Positions 1 through 9,409 of a stretch of DNA of 64,000 bases are shown in pieces. The DNA is from Pacificoceanicola sp048553275 (GTDB taxonomy: Bacteria; Pseudomonadota; Alphaproteobacteria; Rhodobacterales; Rhodobacteraceae). The notes under the pieces were generated by a model, which had not been told where the DNA came from, ran no database searches, and saw nothing but the letters and a program-made list of their open reading frames with translations. The stretch is taken from contig NZ_JBLZMW010000002.1 in the NCBI RefSeq assembly GCF_048553275.1, forward strand, positions 372,001 through 436,000, read 5' to 3'. Position 1 is the stretch's first letter, and each line of letters opens with the position of its first letter. Both the position numbers and the translations under genes were made by a program.

Positions 1-1671
<1,671 letters not shown>

Positions 1672-1710
1672 CGTGCTTCTCCAAATTAGACACTGGTCGG
1701 TCTTGCGCAC

Positions 1711-1739
1711 AAAAAAGCCCCCGATTTTCGGTCGGGGGC
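1711..1739 (-). terminator. ilv attenuator terminator hairpin
   Basis: On the minus strand an 8-bp perfect GC-rich stem, GCCCCCGA with TCGGGGGC, closes a 7-base loop and is followed directly by six T residues. It lies between the leader peptide and the synthase gene in the same transcript, so it must act as a conditional terminator. Confidence 0.88.
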
Positions 1740-1781
1740 GCATGGGTGAACCTTATGGTTCCGATTACTCGGCCATGCGCC
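1737..1781 (-). promoter_or_regulatory. ilv attenuator antiterminator pairing
   Basis: On the minus strand GGCGCATGG (1773-1781, inside the end of the leader ORF) is the exact complement of CCATGCGCC (1737-1745). The second element overlaps the 5' arm of the terminator by three bases. A ribosome stalled on the I-L-V codons would leave the first element free to form this 9-bp pair and weaken the terminator. A small GAACC/GGTTC hairpin lies between the two arms. Confidence 0.7.
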
Positions 1782-1812
1782 TGTTTCCTACGACTGCCAC
1801 TAGAATGGACAT
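1765..1812 (-). CDS. ilv operon leader peptide (attenuation)
   Basis: A 15-codon ORF reads MSILVAVVGNRRMAE and stops with TAA. It lies about 95 bases upstream of the acetolactate synthase start, with GGAG eight bases before its ATG. Five of residues 3-8 are Ile, Leu or Val (I-L-V-A-V-V), which is the expected control region of a branched-chain amino acid leader peptide. The terminator hairpin at 1711-1739 follows and a competing pairing is present, so ribosome stalling here can plausibly couple charged Ile/Leu/Val-tRNA levels to readthrough. The ORF and structures are seen directly; the regulatory role is inferred from the proteobacterial ilv attenuator paradigm. Confidence 0.85.
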   Translation of the reverse strand: MSILVAVVGNRRMAE

Positions 1813-2069
1813 CTTCAAGGCTCCGCTTGCTTGCGTCGTGGACATTATGATCCGCGGTCCGGGGCGTCAACCGCAAATGGGCAGAAAAAGTTGCCGTAGG
1901 CGGTCATTTTCTTTCCGAAAGTTGCGTTTTTTGGGGGTCATTCGATATTTTAGGACATTCTGTCGCGTGGTTTGGTCGAATTCGGGTCATCGGAGGGGAC
2001 GAATTGCCGGTGTCATAATCGGGTCTCAGGCGATAATCTGTATGGCAGCGTGGATGTAAGGACGTTTTG

Positions 2070-3455
2070 ATGGCCGTTCGCCAAACCCGAATCGCAGGGA
2101 CATTCTTTCCGGCGACACAGTCGGATCTGGACGCAGAGGTCCAACGCCTCGCGGCGCAATTCGATCGCATGCCCACCGCCTTGCCCGGCGCTCCGATCGC
2201 CGTGATCGCGCCGCACGCGGGCTATGCCTATAGCGGCAAACTGGCCGCAGCGGCCTGGAGCTCGACAGCGCGCACAGCGCCAGACCGCATCGCGATCCTG
2301 TCACCCTCGCACCATGAGGCCTTCGACGGCCTCGCCGTCCCCACCGGCCACGACGCCGTCGCCGTCCCGCACAAGCGGGTGCGGATCGACACCCGAGCCT
2401 GCCAGGCGCTGATCCGCTCGGGGCTGGTCCATGGTTTCGATCGTGCCTTCGAGACAGAGCACGGCATCGACACCCAGTTGCCCTTTGCACATCATTTTCA
2501 CCCGAAGGTGCCGGTGGTGCCGATCGTGATCGGGCGCTGCGCGGCACAGACGGTGGCCAGGGCGATCGACCGGCTTGCCCGTGTGCGGGGCAGGACGCTC
2601 TTCATCCTGTCGAGTGATCTGAGCCACGGCCTGAGCGAGACCGCAGCCAAGCGGTTGGACCGGCAAACGGCGGTGTTCGTCGAAACCGGGCAGGTGGGTC
2701 AGATGACGGCTGAGACGGCTTGCGGGTTCAGGGCATTGTCCGGGTGGCTGCTTTCGGCGAAGGGGCGTGGCGCGCGCGCATTGCGGTTCGGGATGCACGC
2801 GGCCAGCGGCAATACGGACTGCGTCGTCGGCTATGGAAGCTGGGCGTTTTTTCCGCCGGAGACCGATATTCTCGACACCCCATCGCGAAAGGCTCTGTTG
2901 CTGGTGTCCCGCCGGGCCATAGCCTCGCGGCTGGAGAAGGGTGTGCCGCCGGTGGTGAACCCGGACAGCTTTGCGGTGCAGATGCGAACCACGATGGCCT
3001 GTTTCGTGTCTCTGAAACGGAACGGGGCGCTGCGCGGCTGTGTCGGGTCGCTCACACCGAAACTGTCTTTGGTGGAAGATGTGGCACAAAATGCGGTCCG
3101 CGCCGCTTTCGGGGATCGCCGGTTCCCTGCGCTCACCGCCGCCGAACTGGACCGTTTGGAGGTGAGCATTTCGGTTATGAGCCGCGCCATGCCGCTCGAT
3201 GTTGCGGACGAGGCGGATCTGATCGCGCAGTTGACGCCCCTGCAAGGCGTCGCGGGCGTAACCCTGCAGGCTGGACCTCGCCGCGGGCTTTTCCTGCCTT
3301 CCGTCTGGAGCAGCCTGCCGGAGCCGGAGGCGTTCCTTGCCGCGCTCAAACGGAAAACCGGGCTGGCGCATGTGCCGTGGCATGATGGCATGACCATCGA
3401 GACCTTTCACACCGAAGACTTCTCGGATGCAGACTGGGCAGAGGCGGCGGCCTGA
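2070..3455 (+). CDS. AmmeMemoRadiSam system protein B-A fusion (MEMO1-AMMECR1)
   Basis: The 461-residue protein joins two conserved families of unknown biochemical role. Residues 1 to about 265 are a MEMO1-like domain (dioxygenase-fold) with its histidine motifs APHAGYAYSG, LSPSHH, TEHGIDTQLPF and SSDLSHG. Residues about 280-455 are an AMMECR1 domain with the conserved LRGCVGS block and a tail ending in the HTEDF region. These occur as proteins B and A of the AmmeMemoRadiSam system; the third partner, a radical SAM protein, is not next to it. The ATG at 2070 follows AAGGA; a TTG one codon earlier is less likely. It diverges from the ilv operon. Function unknown; the fusion itself is clear. 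Confidence 0.88.
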   Translation: MAVRQTRIAGTFFPATQSDLDAEVQRLAAQFDRMPTALPGAPIAVIAPHAGYAYSGKLAAAAWSSTARTAPDRIAILSPSHHEAFDGLAVPTGHDAVAVPHKRVRIDTRACQALIRSGLVHGFDRAFETEHGIDTQLPFAHHFHPKVPVVPIVIGRCAAQTVARAIDRLARVRGRTLFILSSDLSHGLSETAAKRLDRQTAVFVETGQVGQMTAETACGFRALSGWLLSAKGRGARALRFGMHAASGNTDCVVGYGSWAFFPPETDILDTPSRKALLLVSRRAIASRLEKGVPPVVNPDSFAVQMRTTMACFVSLKRNGALRGCVGSLTPKLSLVEDVAQNAVRAAFGDRRFPALTAAELDRLEVSISVMSRAMPLDVADEADLIAQLTPLQGVAGVTLQAGPRRGLFLPSVWSSLPEPEAFLAALKRKTGLAHVPWHDGMTIETFHTEDFSDADWAEAAA

Positions 3456-3575
3456 AGCTCTGTGGCCTGCGCTCCGGCGAAGATTGCAACAGTTGCGCGC
3501 AAAGACGTGATTTGTCTGTGTAGCTGTTCTTGCTGCAAAGTGAACCAGGCAGTCTACCAAGCGGAGGTCAGGATC

Positions 3576-3785
3576 ATGGCGCGCAATGTCTTTTATCGCG
3601 ATTTCACAGCCTGCAAGGCGTTGGCGCTTGTCACGCTGATGGCCATTGCCGCGTTGATGGGCGAGATGCCGCATCCGGCCAGTGGCGAGGTCCGCGTCGA
3701 AAACCCGGTCAAGGAACGGGTGCTTCCAGCCTTCCTGCAGTTCGGCGTCGATTGCGACAAAGCCGAGGCGGGCGTCAACGTATGA
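3576..3785 (+). CDS. small exported protein, unknown
   Basis: A 69-residue ORF with a good GGAGGT site eight bases before the ATG. Residues 1-40 look like a signal peptide: a basic N-terminus, then a hydrophobic core ALALVTLMAIAALMGEM. The rest (EVRVENPVKERVLPAF and on) contains one Cys and no recognised domain. It sits between the MEMO1-AMMECR1 gene and the end of a convergent regulator gene, leaving only 25 bases. No family is recognised. The ribosome site and signal-like start support it as real. Confidence 0.5.
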   Translation: MARNVFYRDFTACKALALVTLMAIAALMGEMPHPASGEVRVENPVKERVLPAFLQFGVDCDKAEAGVNV

Positions 3786-3810
3786 TGGCGCCTGGCGCGC
3801 GTCCGGTCCG

Positions 3811-4452
3811 TCAGACCGTTACGCCGGTGCCCTGCAAGACCCCGTGTTCCAGCGCATAGCGGGTCAGGCCGGCGGTGCTGGAAATGCCCAGCTTGCGCTT
3901 GATGTTCTTGCGGTGCGTCTCCACCGTGCGCACGGAAATATCCAGAACCTGTGCCACTTCCTTGTTCGACTTGCCCTGCGCCAGTTGCAGCAACACCGAT
4001 TGTTCGCGATTGGTCAGCGGCTCGCGGCTGCCCTCCTGCGGGCTCAGCGCCCCTTCGGCGCCGGTACACAGGTAGCGCTCGCCTGCCATGACCATGTCGA
4101 TGGCCTGCTTGATTTCGTCGGTTGGCACGTCCTTGAGGACATAGCCCCGCGCGCCATGGTTGAGCGCGGTCGATATGTATTCGGGCGTGTCATGCATGGA
4201 CAACACAAGGATGCGGGTGTCCGGCCTGCGTTCGAGGATCATCTCGGTCGCTGACAGGCCGCCAAGCCCCGGCATGTTGAGGTCCATCAGGATCACGTCC
4301 GGGTCCAGGGTGTCGAGCTGGTCGATCATCTGCTGCCCGTCCGAGAGCGTCGCCAGAACCGCGATGTCGTCATAGCTTTCAAGGATCGCTTCGATGCCTT
4401 CGGCCACCATCGGATGATCGTCGACAACGACGACGCGGGTCAGCTTGCTCAT
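3811..4452 (-). CDS. NarL/LuxR-family response regulator
   Basis: A 213-residue two-component regulator. Residues 1-120 form the receiver domain: acidic pair D11-D12, phospho-acceptor D57 in VILMDLNMPG, and the lysine of GYVLKD. Residues 150-210 are a LuxR-type helix-turn-helix (LTNREQSVLLQLAQGKSNKEVA through VETHRKNIKRKLG). The start ATG overlaps the stop of the upstream histidine kinase (ATGA), so the two are translationally coupled and almost certainly partners. The TRAP operon 2.8 kb away is a possible target, since such Cache-NarL pairs often sit by dicarboxylate-type transporters; that link is inference. Confidence 0.93.
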   Translation of the reverse strand: MSKLTRVVVVDDHPMVAEGIEAILESYDDIAVLATLSDGQQMIDQLDTLDPDVILMDLNMPGLGGLSATEMILERRPDTRILVLSMHDTPEYISTALNHGARGYVLKDVPTDEIKQAIDMVMAGERYLCTGAEGALSPQEGSREPLTNREQSVLLQLAQGKSNKEVAQVLDISVRTVETHRKNIKRKLGISSTAGLTRYALEHGVLQGTGVTV

Positions 4453-5870
4453 GCGTGCACCTTTGTCCTGACTGGCTGGCCTTCTTCTGGAGGCAGAAGG
4501 TGGCTCAGCGGAACCTGCGCCTCGATAACGGTCCCGCTCCGGGAGGACAAGATGCGCAGCGTACCGCCAAGCTGATCCATGCGCTCCTGCATGTTGCGCA
4601 GCCCGATGCCCTTGCGCGCGGTGCGCGGGGCCGCCTCGATCCCGATGCCGTTGTCGGAAATCCGCAGGGTCGCGCCATCGCGGTGGCCGCGCAGGTCGAT
4701 CACCACACTGGTCGCGCCGGAGTGCCGCTCGACATTGGTCAGCGCCTCCTGACCGATGCGGTAGAGCGCGATCTTGCTGTCCTGATCGAGCCGGTTGCGA
4801 AAGACCACGGTGTCAAACCGGGTCTCAAGGCCGGTGCGGGCCCGGAAATCATCGGTCAGGCTCTTGAGGGCAGGGCCAAGGCCAAGATCGTCCAGAACGC
4901 CGGGCCGCAGGTCGCGGCTGATGCGGCGCACCTCGTGAATGGCCTCCTGCAGGTTGTCGATGCCTTTGTTCAGCGTGACTTCGGCGCGTGTGTCGCCCTG
5001 CGCGATGCGCCGCCGGGCGACGTCGAGCGCGTATTTGACCCCGACGAGGATCTGGCTGATGCCATCGTGCAGCTCGCGCGCGACACGTCCGCGCTCCTCT
5101 TCCTGCGTGTCGAAAACCCGCTGGGTCAGCTCCTTCAACTTGGCATCGGCAAGGCGGCGTTCCCGGATGTTCATCATGACGCCCGAGGCAAAGACAAGAA
5201 GAAGCGCGCCGAGTGTGATCACGCCGATATAAAGGAAGGTGCGCTGCACCCGCGTTTCAACCTCCGCCCGGGAGGCGGCGACACTGGCAAGAATGTCGTC
5301 GATGAAAACCCCGGTCCCCACGGCCCATCGCCACGACGGGAACGATGTCACATAGGTAATCATCCGAGCCTCCTCGCCGGTGGAAGGCTTGGGCCAGAGG
5401 TGCTCGACATAGCCAGCCCCCTGCCGCGCGGTCTCGATGAACTGCTGAACCACCGGCGTGCCTTCGCTGTCGGACAGATCCAGCCAGTTTTGGTTGATCA
5501 ACTCCGTCTGGCGCGGCGAGACGAGATTGTTGCCGTCATAATCATAGACAAAGAAGAACCCCTCATCGCCGTAGATCATCGCCGCGAGGATCTGCATCAC
5601 CTGCTGCTTGGCATCCTCGTCCGTCGGCGAGGCGGAGCCATAGACAAAATAGAACCCGTTGCGCGCCTGGGTGACATAATTGCGCAGCTCGCGTTTCTTG
5701 GCTTCGATCAGCTGGGTTTCGAGGCTCCGGATCTCGCGATCGGCCAGCGCCCGCGATTGTGCGGCAACAAGCAGCGCTATGGCCGAGACCGCGAGGATCA
5801 TCGGTACAGAGGCCAGAAGAAAGAGCTTCTGTCCGTAGGATAATCGCAGGCGAGGCAGGACGCGCTTCAT
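4449..5870 (-). CDS. Cache-domain sensor histidine kinase (HisKA_3 type)
   Basis: A 473-residue membrane sensor kinase. A transmembrane helix near residues 15-35 is followed by a periplasmic single-Cache domain (about 40-200, including GFFFVYDYDGNNLVSP and the YVTSFPSWRWAVGTG end), a second membrane helix (about 210-232), a linker coiled coil, and the dimerisation/phosphorylation helix with the histidine in ARELHDGISQ. The C-terminal HATPase domain shows NVERHSGA, DNGIGI and GIGLRNMQER. The start at 5870 (MKRVLPRL) follows GTAGG; an upstream in-frame start would add 21 unlikely residues. Cache folds of this type bind small organic acids or amines; the ligand cannot be read from sequence. Confidence 0.92.
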   Translation of the reverse strand: MKRVLPRLRLSYGQKLFLLASVPMILAVSAIALLVAAQSRALADREIRSLETQLIEAKKRELRNYVTQARNGFYFVYGSASPTDEDAKQQVMQILAAMIYGDEGFFFVYDYDGNNLVSPRQTELINQNWLDLSDSEGTPVVQQFIETARQGAGYVEHLWPKPSTGEEARMITYVTSFPSWRWAVGTGVFIDDILASVAASRAEVETRVQRTFLYIGVITLGALLLVFASGVMMNIRERRLADAKLKELTQRVFDTQEEERGRVARELHDGISQILVGVKYALDVARRRIAQGDTRAEVTLNKGIDNLQEAIHEVRRISRDLRPGVLDDLGLGPALKSLTDDFRARTGLETRFDTVVFRNRLDQDSKIALYRIGQEALTNVERHSGATSVVIDLRGHRDGATLRISDNGIGIEAAPRTARKGIGLRNMQERMDQLGGTLRILSSRSGTVIEAQVPLSHLLPPEEGQPVRTKVHA

Positions 5871-6161
5871 TTTGCGTAACCTACGCGAAGAGCTATCGCA
5901 GCGAAAGGGGGCGTTCGAGCGGTATCTGCGCAATCGCTCCGTCCTGCGCGCTTTGCGGCCCGGAAAAGGGATCGAACCGTCTCGGGCAAGGCAGGGGCCG
6001 TTTGCATTTCGTCAATGTGGATCTTTGGCGTCGCGATTTACCTCTTGTCTGCTGGCTGCGGCCCCCCCCCGTGTCAAGACAGGCACCGACCTCATGACCG
6101 GCTTGGAGCGTGTTTCAAAATCGGACAAGGGCCATGTCACAACCCGTTTCCCAGGACGGGA

Positions 6162-7019
6162 TCACGACATTCCGGTTTGCAGTATGCTCCAATAGTGGGA
6201 TGGGTCGCGAAGGCTGAGAACTTCGACCTGCACCGTTGCCGCACTCGGAAAATTGTCGCTGATCAGGGATATGACGCCTTCTCCCGGTGTATAGAATCCG
6301 GTTTGCAGGGGGACATCCGGGTCGTCGGGAACATGGGCAATCCAGATCATTGGTCCGGTCACGCTCTTTATGGCGTCCTGTTCAATTACACCGATGCTTT
6401 TTTGCCCATCGGAGAACCTGCCGTCGTCCAGAGTGAGGCCCCTTTGGCCCGTAACGGAGACCGTATTCGCCCGGAACCCGAGCATCTTGCCGCTCAGCAT
6501 GTTGATGATGCGTGACGGGGCGAGCTGTTCAAACTCAAAATGATCGGGGCCAGGAATCGATTTGAGTCTGAGCCGGATCGGGTCGGTCGGGGGAATGGTG
6601 ATCCCAAGTCGCCGAATTTCGAACTCCAGATAAAGCGTCACTTCCGTGACCGTCAGGACCTCTGCGCCATTGACGTCCGCGATGTCCAGTTTCGCGGTGG
6701 ATGGTTTGTCCCGGGCGAGCCTTCCAATGATCGGTCCCGTCCTGGGATTGTGCGCGACCATGTTGTTGTATTTCCATTTGACGACATCGCCGGGTTGGAA
6801 GTCGTCGCCCGGATCGCCGGAACCTCCGAAGTTCACGGTTATCGGCTCCGTGCCGAGAAGGTGCATTTTTGCGGCGCAGTTCTTTTTGCCACAAACGCCG
6901 CGCGCGCTGTACTTCGTGAAATCATGTCCGGGATAATATGGTTGCACCGTTCGAGTACCCCACTTGGCTCTTGGTTGATAAGGTCTCGGATTTTTAGCGC
7001 AGAAACAGTGCTCAAACAA
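6162..7019 (-). CDS. hypothetical protein
   Basis: An open frame of up to 285 residues with no family I recognise. The N-terminal 50 residues carry four cysteines (CFC, CGKKNC). The remainder looks like a beta-rich soluble protein: GDVVKWKYNN, EVTLYLEFEIRRLGITIPP, LTLDDGRFSDGQKSIG, and it ends DPSHYWSILQTGMS. The first in-frame start is a TTG at 7019; an ATG at 6866 would give a 234-residue form, and neither has a convincing ribosome site. Base composition is more AT-rich than its neighbours, suggesting recent acquisition or relaxed selection. Coherent secondary-structure patterning argues that it is coding; the start is uncertain. Confidence 0.5.
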   Translation of the reverse strand: MFEHCFCAKNPRPYQPRAKWGTRTVQPYYPGHDFTKYSARGVCGKKNCAAKMHLLGTEPITVNFGGSGDPGDDFQPGDVVKWKYNNMVAHNPRTGPIIGRLARDKPSTAKLDIADVNGAEVLTVTEVTLYLEFEIRRLGITIPPTDPIRLRLKSIPGPDHFEFEQLAPSRIINMLSGKMLGFRANTVSVTGQRGLTLDDGRFSDGQKSIGVIEQDAIKSVTGPMIWIAHVPDDPDVPLQTGFYTPGEGVISLISDNFPSAATVQVEVLSLRDPSHYWSILQTGMS

Positions 7020-7245
7020 TCAGTGGTTGCGCACTGCAGGCGTCGAGTCCGGGATTGCTTTCTACCAATGCGCAGCTTTTGGTTGAATGTGCGGCCCTGA
7101 GCCCGGGATCCGGTCAGATTCCTGCCCTAAATCCGTAGCATTGGGTATTTTCTTTGCGCTGGACCCTGCCTAACGTGTCCCCACTTTCAACGATCCGCGC
7201 GAGGGGGGAGCTTCGCGCACCGAACTATATCTGGGAGGATATCAT

Positions 7246-8334
7246 ATGGATCGCCGTTCTTTTCTTCGCGCCTCGACCGTAGGCGCGGGCGCTGCTGCTG
7301 CTGCCTCGACCCTGGCTGCTCCGGCTTATGCACAGGGCAAGCGCACCCTGACCATGGTCACCTCGTGGCCGCGCGGCTTTGCCGTGCTCGATGACGCGGC
7401 TTCCTACCTGGAGAGCTTCGTGAACGAGCTTTCCGATGGCCAGCTGACCATCGACAAGAAAGCGCCGGGCGAGCTTGTGGGCGCGCTGGAAGTGTTCGAT
7501 GCCGTGTCCTCGGGCCAGGCGGACATGTATCACTCCGCCGACTATTACTTCATCGGTCAGCACCCGGGCTATGCCTACTTCACCGCCGTGCCGTTCGGCG
7601 GCACCGCGCAGGAAGTGTCGAACTGGTACTACCACGGCGGCGGCGAAGAGCTGCACGATGAGCTGGGCCAGATCTTCAACCTCAAAGGCCTGCTGGCAGG
7701 CAACTCCGGCTCGCAGTCCGGTGGTTGGTTCCGCAACGAGATCAAGTCGGCCGACGACTTCAACGGCCTCAAGTTCCGCATGCCGGGTCTCGGCGGCAAG
7801 GTGCTCGGCAAGCTCGGTGCCTCCGTTCAGAACATCCCGGGCGGTGAACTGTATCAGGCGCTGTCCTCCGGTGCCCTTGACGGTCTGGAGTGGGTTGGCC
7901 CGATGGCCGACGAGCGCGCCGGTTTCCAGGAAGTGGCGAAAGTCTACTACACCGCCGGTTTCCACGAGCCGGGTTCGGCGCTGGCCTCCTCGGTCAACCT
8001 CGACGTCTGGAACGAGCTTTCGGATCACCACAAGTCCATCCTGCGTCTTGGTTCGATGGCCGTGACACAGTACCAGCTGGCCGAAACCCTCGCCAACAAC
8101 GGTGCCGCACTGGCCCGCCTGCAGGCGCAAGGTGTCAAGACACTGCAGTTCTCTGACGACGTGTGGGATGCCTTCGGTGCCGCCTCGAAAGAGGTCATGG
8201 ACGAGAACATGGGCGACGAGCTGTTCGCCAAGATCCGCGGCTCCTTCGAAACCTCGCTGGCCAATTCCGCAGCCTGGATCCAGAAATCCGACGGTTTCTA
8301 TGTCGAGCAGCGCGTGCGCGTGCTGGGCGGCTAA
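7246..8334 (+). CDS. dctP: TRAP transporter periplasmic binding protein (DctP family, TakP-like)
   Basis: Solute-binding component of a tripartite ATP-independent periplasmic transporter. The 362-residue protein begins with a Tat signal (DRRSFLRAS, then an alanine-rich core ending APAYAQ), so it is exported folded. The mature part has the family core FRMPGLGGKVLGKLGA and PGGELYQALSSGALDGLEW, which resembles TakP-type proteins for 2-oxo or monocarboxylic acids. A GGGAGG site precedes the ATG. A hairpin terminator (8357-8383) separates it from the membrane subunits, as expected for a binding protein made in excess. The substrate is unknown. Confidence 0.92.
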   Translation: MDRRSFLRASTVGAGAAAAASTLAAPAYAQGKRTLTMVTSWPRGFAVLDDAASYLESFVNELSDGQLTIDKKAPGELVGALEVFDAVSSGQADMYHSADYYFIGQHPGYAYFTAVPFGGTAQEVSNWYYHGGGEELHDELGQIFNLKGLLAGNSGSQSGGWFRNEIKSADDFNGLKFRMPGLGGKVLGKLGASVQNIPGGELYQALSSGALDGLEWVGPMADERAGFQEVAKVYYTAGFHEPGSALASSVNLDVWNELSDHHKSILRLGSMAVTQYQLAETLANNGAALARLQAQGVKTLQFSDDVWDAFGAASKEVMDENMGDELFAKIRGSFETSLANSAAWIQKSDGFYVEQRVRVLGG

Positions 8335-8356
8335 GCCTCCACAGCCGGAAAAACAG

Positions 8357-8383
8357 AAGGCCCCTGCGCGTCAGGGGCCTTTT
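8357..8383 (+). terminator. intra-operon terminator after dctP
   Basis: The stem AAGGCCCCTG with its complement CAGGGGCCTT closes a 4-5-base loop and is followed by TTTT. It lies between the binding-protein gene and the small membrane subunit, with no other promoter obvious before 8465. Partial termination would lower membrane-subunit expression relative to DctP. Confidence 0.8.
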
Positions 8384-8464
8384 CGCACATAGGCGCGCCA
8401 TATCGCGGCGGGCTGCAGGACTTCAAGATAAGGGCCGGAAAACCGGCCGCTCAAGGGGGAAATC

Positions 8465-9394
8465 ATGGAAGAAGAAGGCGCGGTTGGCTTTCTGCCTGCC
8501 ATGGCTGACTGGCTGGTCTGGATCGTCCAGTCCATTCTGATGGCTTTCTACAATCTCGGATACGCAATCACCCATCCTTCGCTCTGGCTCGACTGGAGCA
8601 ACAAGGAAGCGATCATGCGCGTCGTCTACTACGGCGGGTCGACCGAGTTTTTCTTTGTCTGTCTCACCACCTTCCTGGTGATCTTCCTTGTCGGGCTGTG
8701 GTCCAACCGGTTCCTGTGGAGTGTGGTGGTCGGGCTGGAGCTCTTTGCCAACTCGGTCGGGCGGCTCTTTGCCTGGGCCGGCCTTCTGATGGTGCTGCAG
8801 CAGGTGATCATCGTCTTCATGCAGCGGATCTTTACCCGGCCGGACATCGTGTTCGGCTTTGGCATTCCGCTGCAGTTCGACATTTCGTGGTACGCCGAAG
8901 AGCTCAAGCTTTACAACGCCATGGTCGTGGCCCTGTGCCTGACCTACACCTTTGTGCAGGGTGGCCACGTGCGGGTGGATCTCGTCTATTCCGCCGTCAG
9001 CCACCGGGCAAAGCGGGTCATCGACATGTTCGGCTCGCTCTTCTTCATGATCCCCATGGCGGTGCTGATCTGGATGTACTCCTGGTATTTCCTGTGGCGC
9101 TCGCTCATCGTGCCGAAACCCTCGGCCAGCGATCAGCTGGACCGCCTGCTGATGAAATCCCGCGCGCTGCGCTGGAACGTCGAGACCATCGGCTTCAGCC
9201 CCAACGGCTTCAACGCCTACTTCCTTTTCAAGATCCTCATGGTGGCGCTCGTCGGCATGATCTTCATCCAGGCCTGGGCCTTCTTCTACCGCTCGTTCCT
9301 TGAGTGGAAAGAAGGCGAGGAAAGCGAGGGCAAGTACCTCGACCGGGATGTCCTCGAAGAGGGCGAAGAGCCCTACGACCACGCAGAATTCTGA
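8465..9394 (+). CDS. dctQ: TRAP transporter small membrane subunit (DctQ family)
   Basis: A 309-residue membrane protein, larger than the usual 160-230. It has an N-terminal helix (LVWIVQSILMAFYNLGYAI), an extra helix near residue 60 (FFFVCLTTFLVIFLVGLW), then the DctQ core with the conserved GGHVRVDLVY block around residue 160 and helices on either side. The C-terminus is a very acidic tail (EEGEEPYDHAEF). It pairs with DctM at the cytoplasmic membrane. The gene follows the dctP terminator and precedes dctM by 15 bases, with AAGGGGGAAATC before its ATG. Confidence 0.9.
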   Translation: MEEEGAVGFLPAMADWLVWIVQSILMAFYNLGYAITHPSLWLDWSNKEAIMRVVYYGGSTEFFFVCLTTFLVIFLVGLWSNRFLWSVVVGLELFANSVGRLFAWAGLLMVLQQVIIVFMQRIFTRPDIVFGFGIPLQFDISWYAEELKLYNAMVVALCLTYTFVQGGHVRVDLVYSAVSHRAKRVIDMFGSLFFMIPMAVLIWMYSWYFLWRSLIVPKPSASDQLDRLLMKSRALRWNVETIGFSPNGFNAYFLFKILMVALVGMIFIQAWAFFYRSFLEWKEGEESEGKYLDRDVLEEGEEPYDHAEF

Positions 9395-9409
9395 GGCGGA
9401 GACAGACAC

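Noticed and set aside
6057..6072. Run of C residues as a phase-variation tract
   Set aside because: It lies in an intergenic region away from any start codon or promoter that I can identify.
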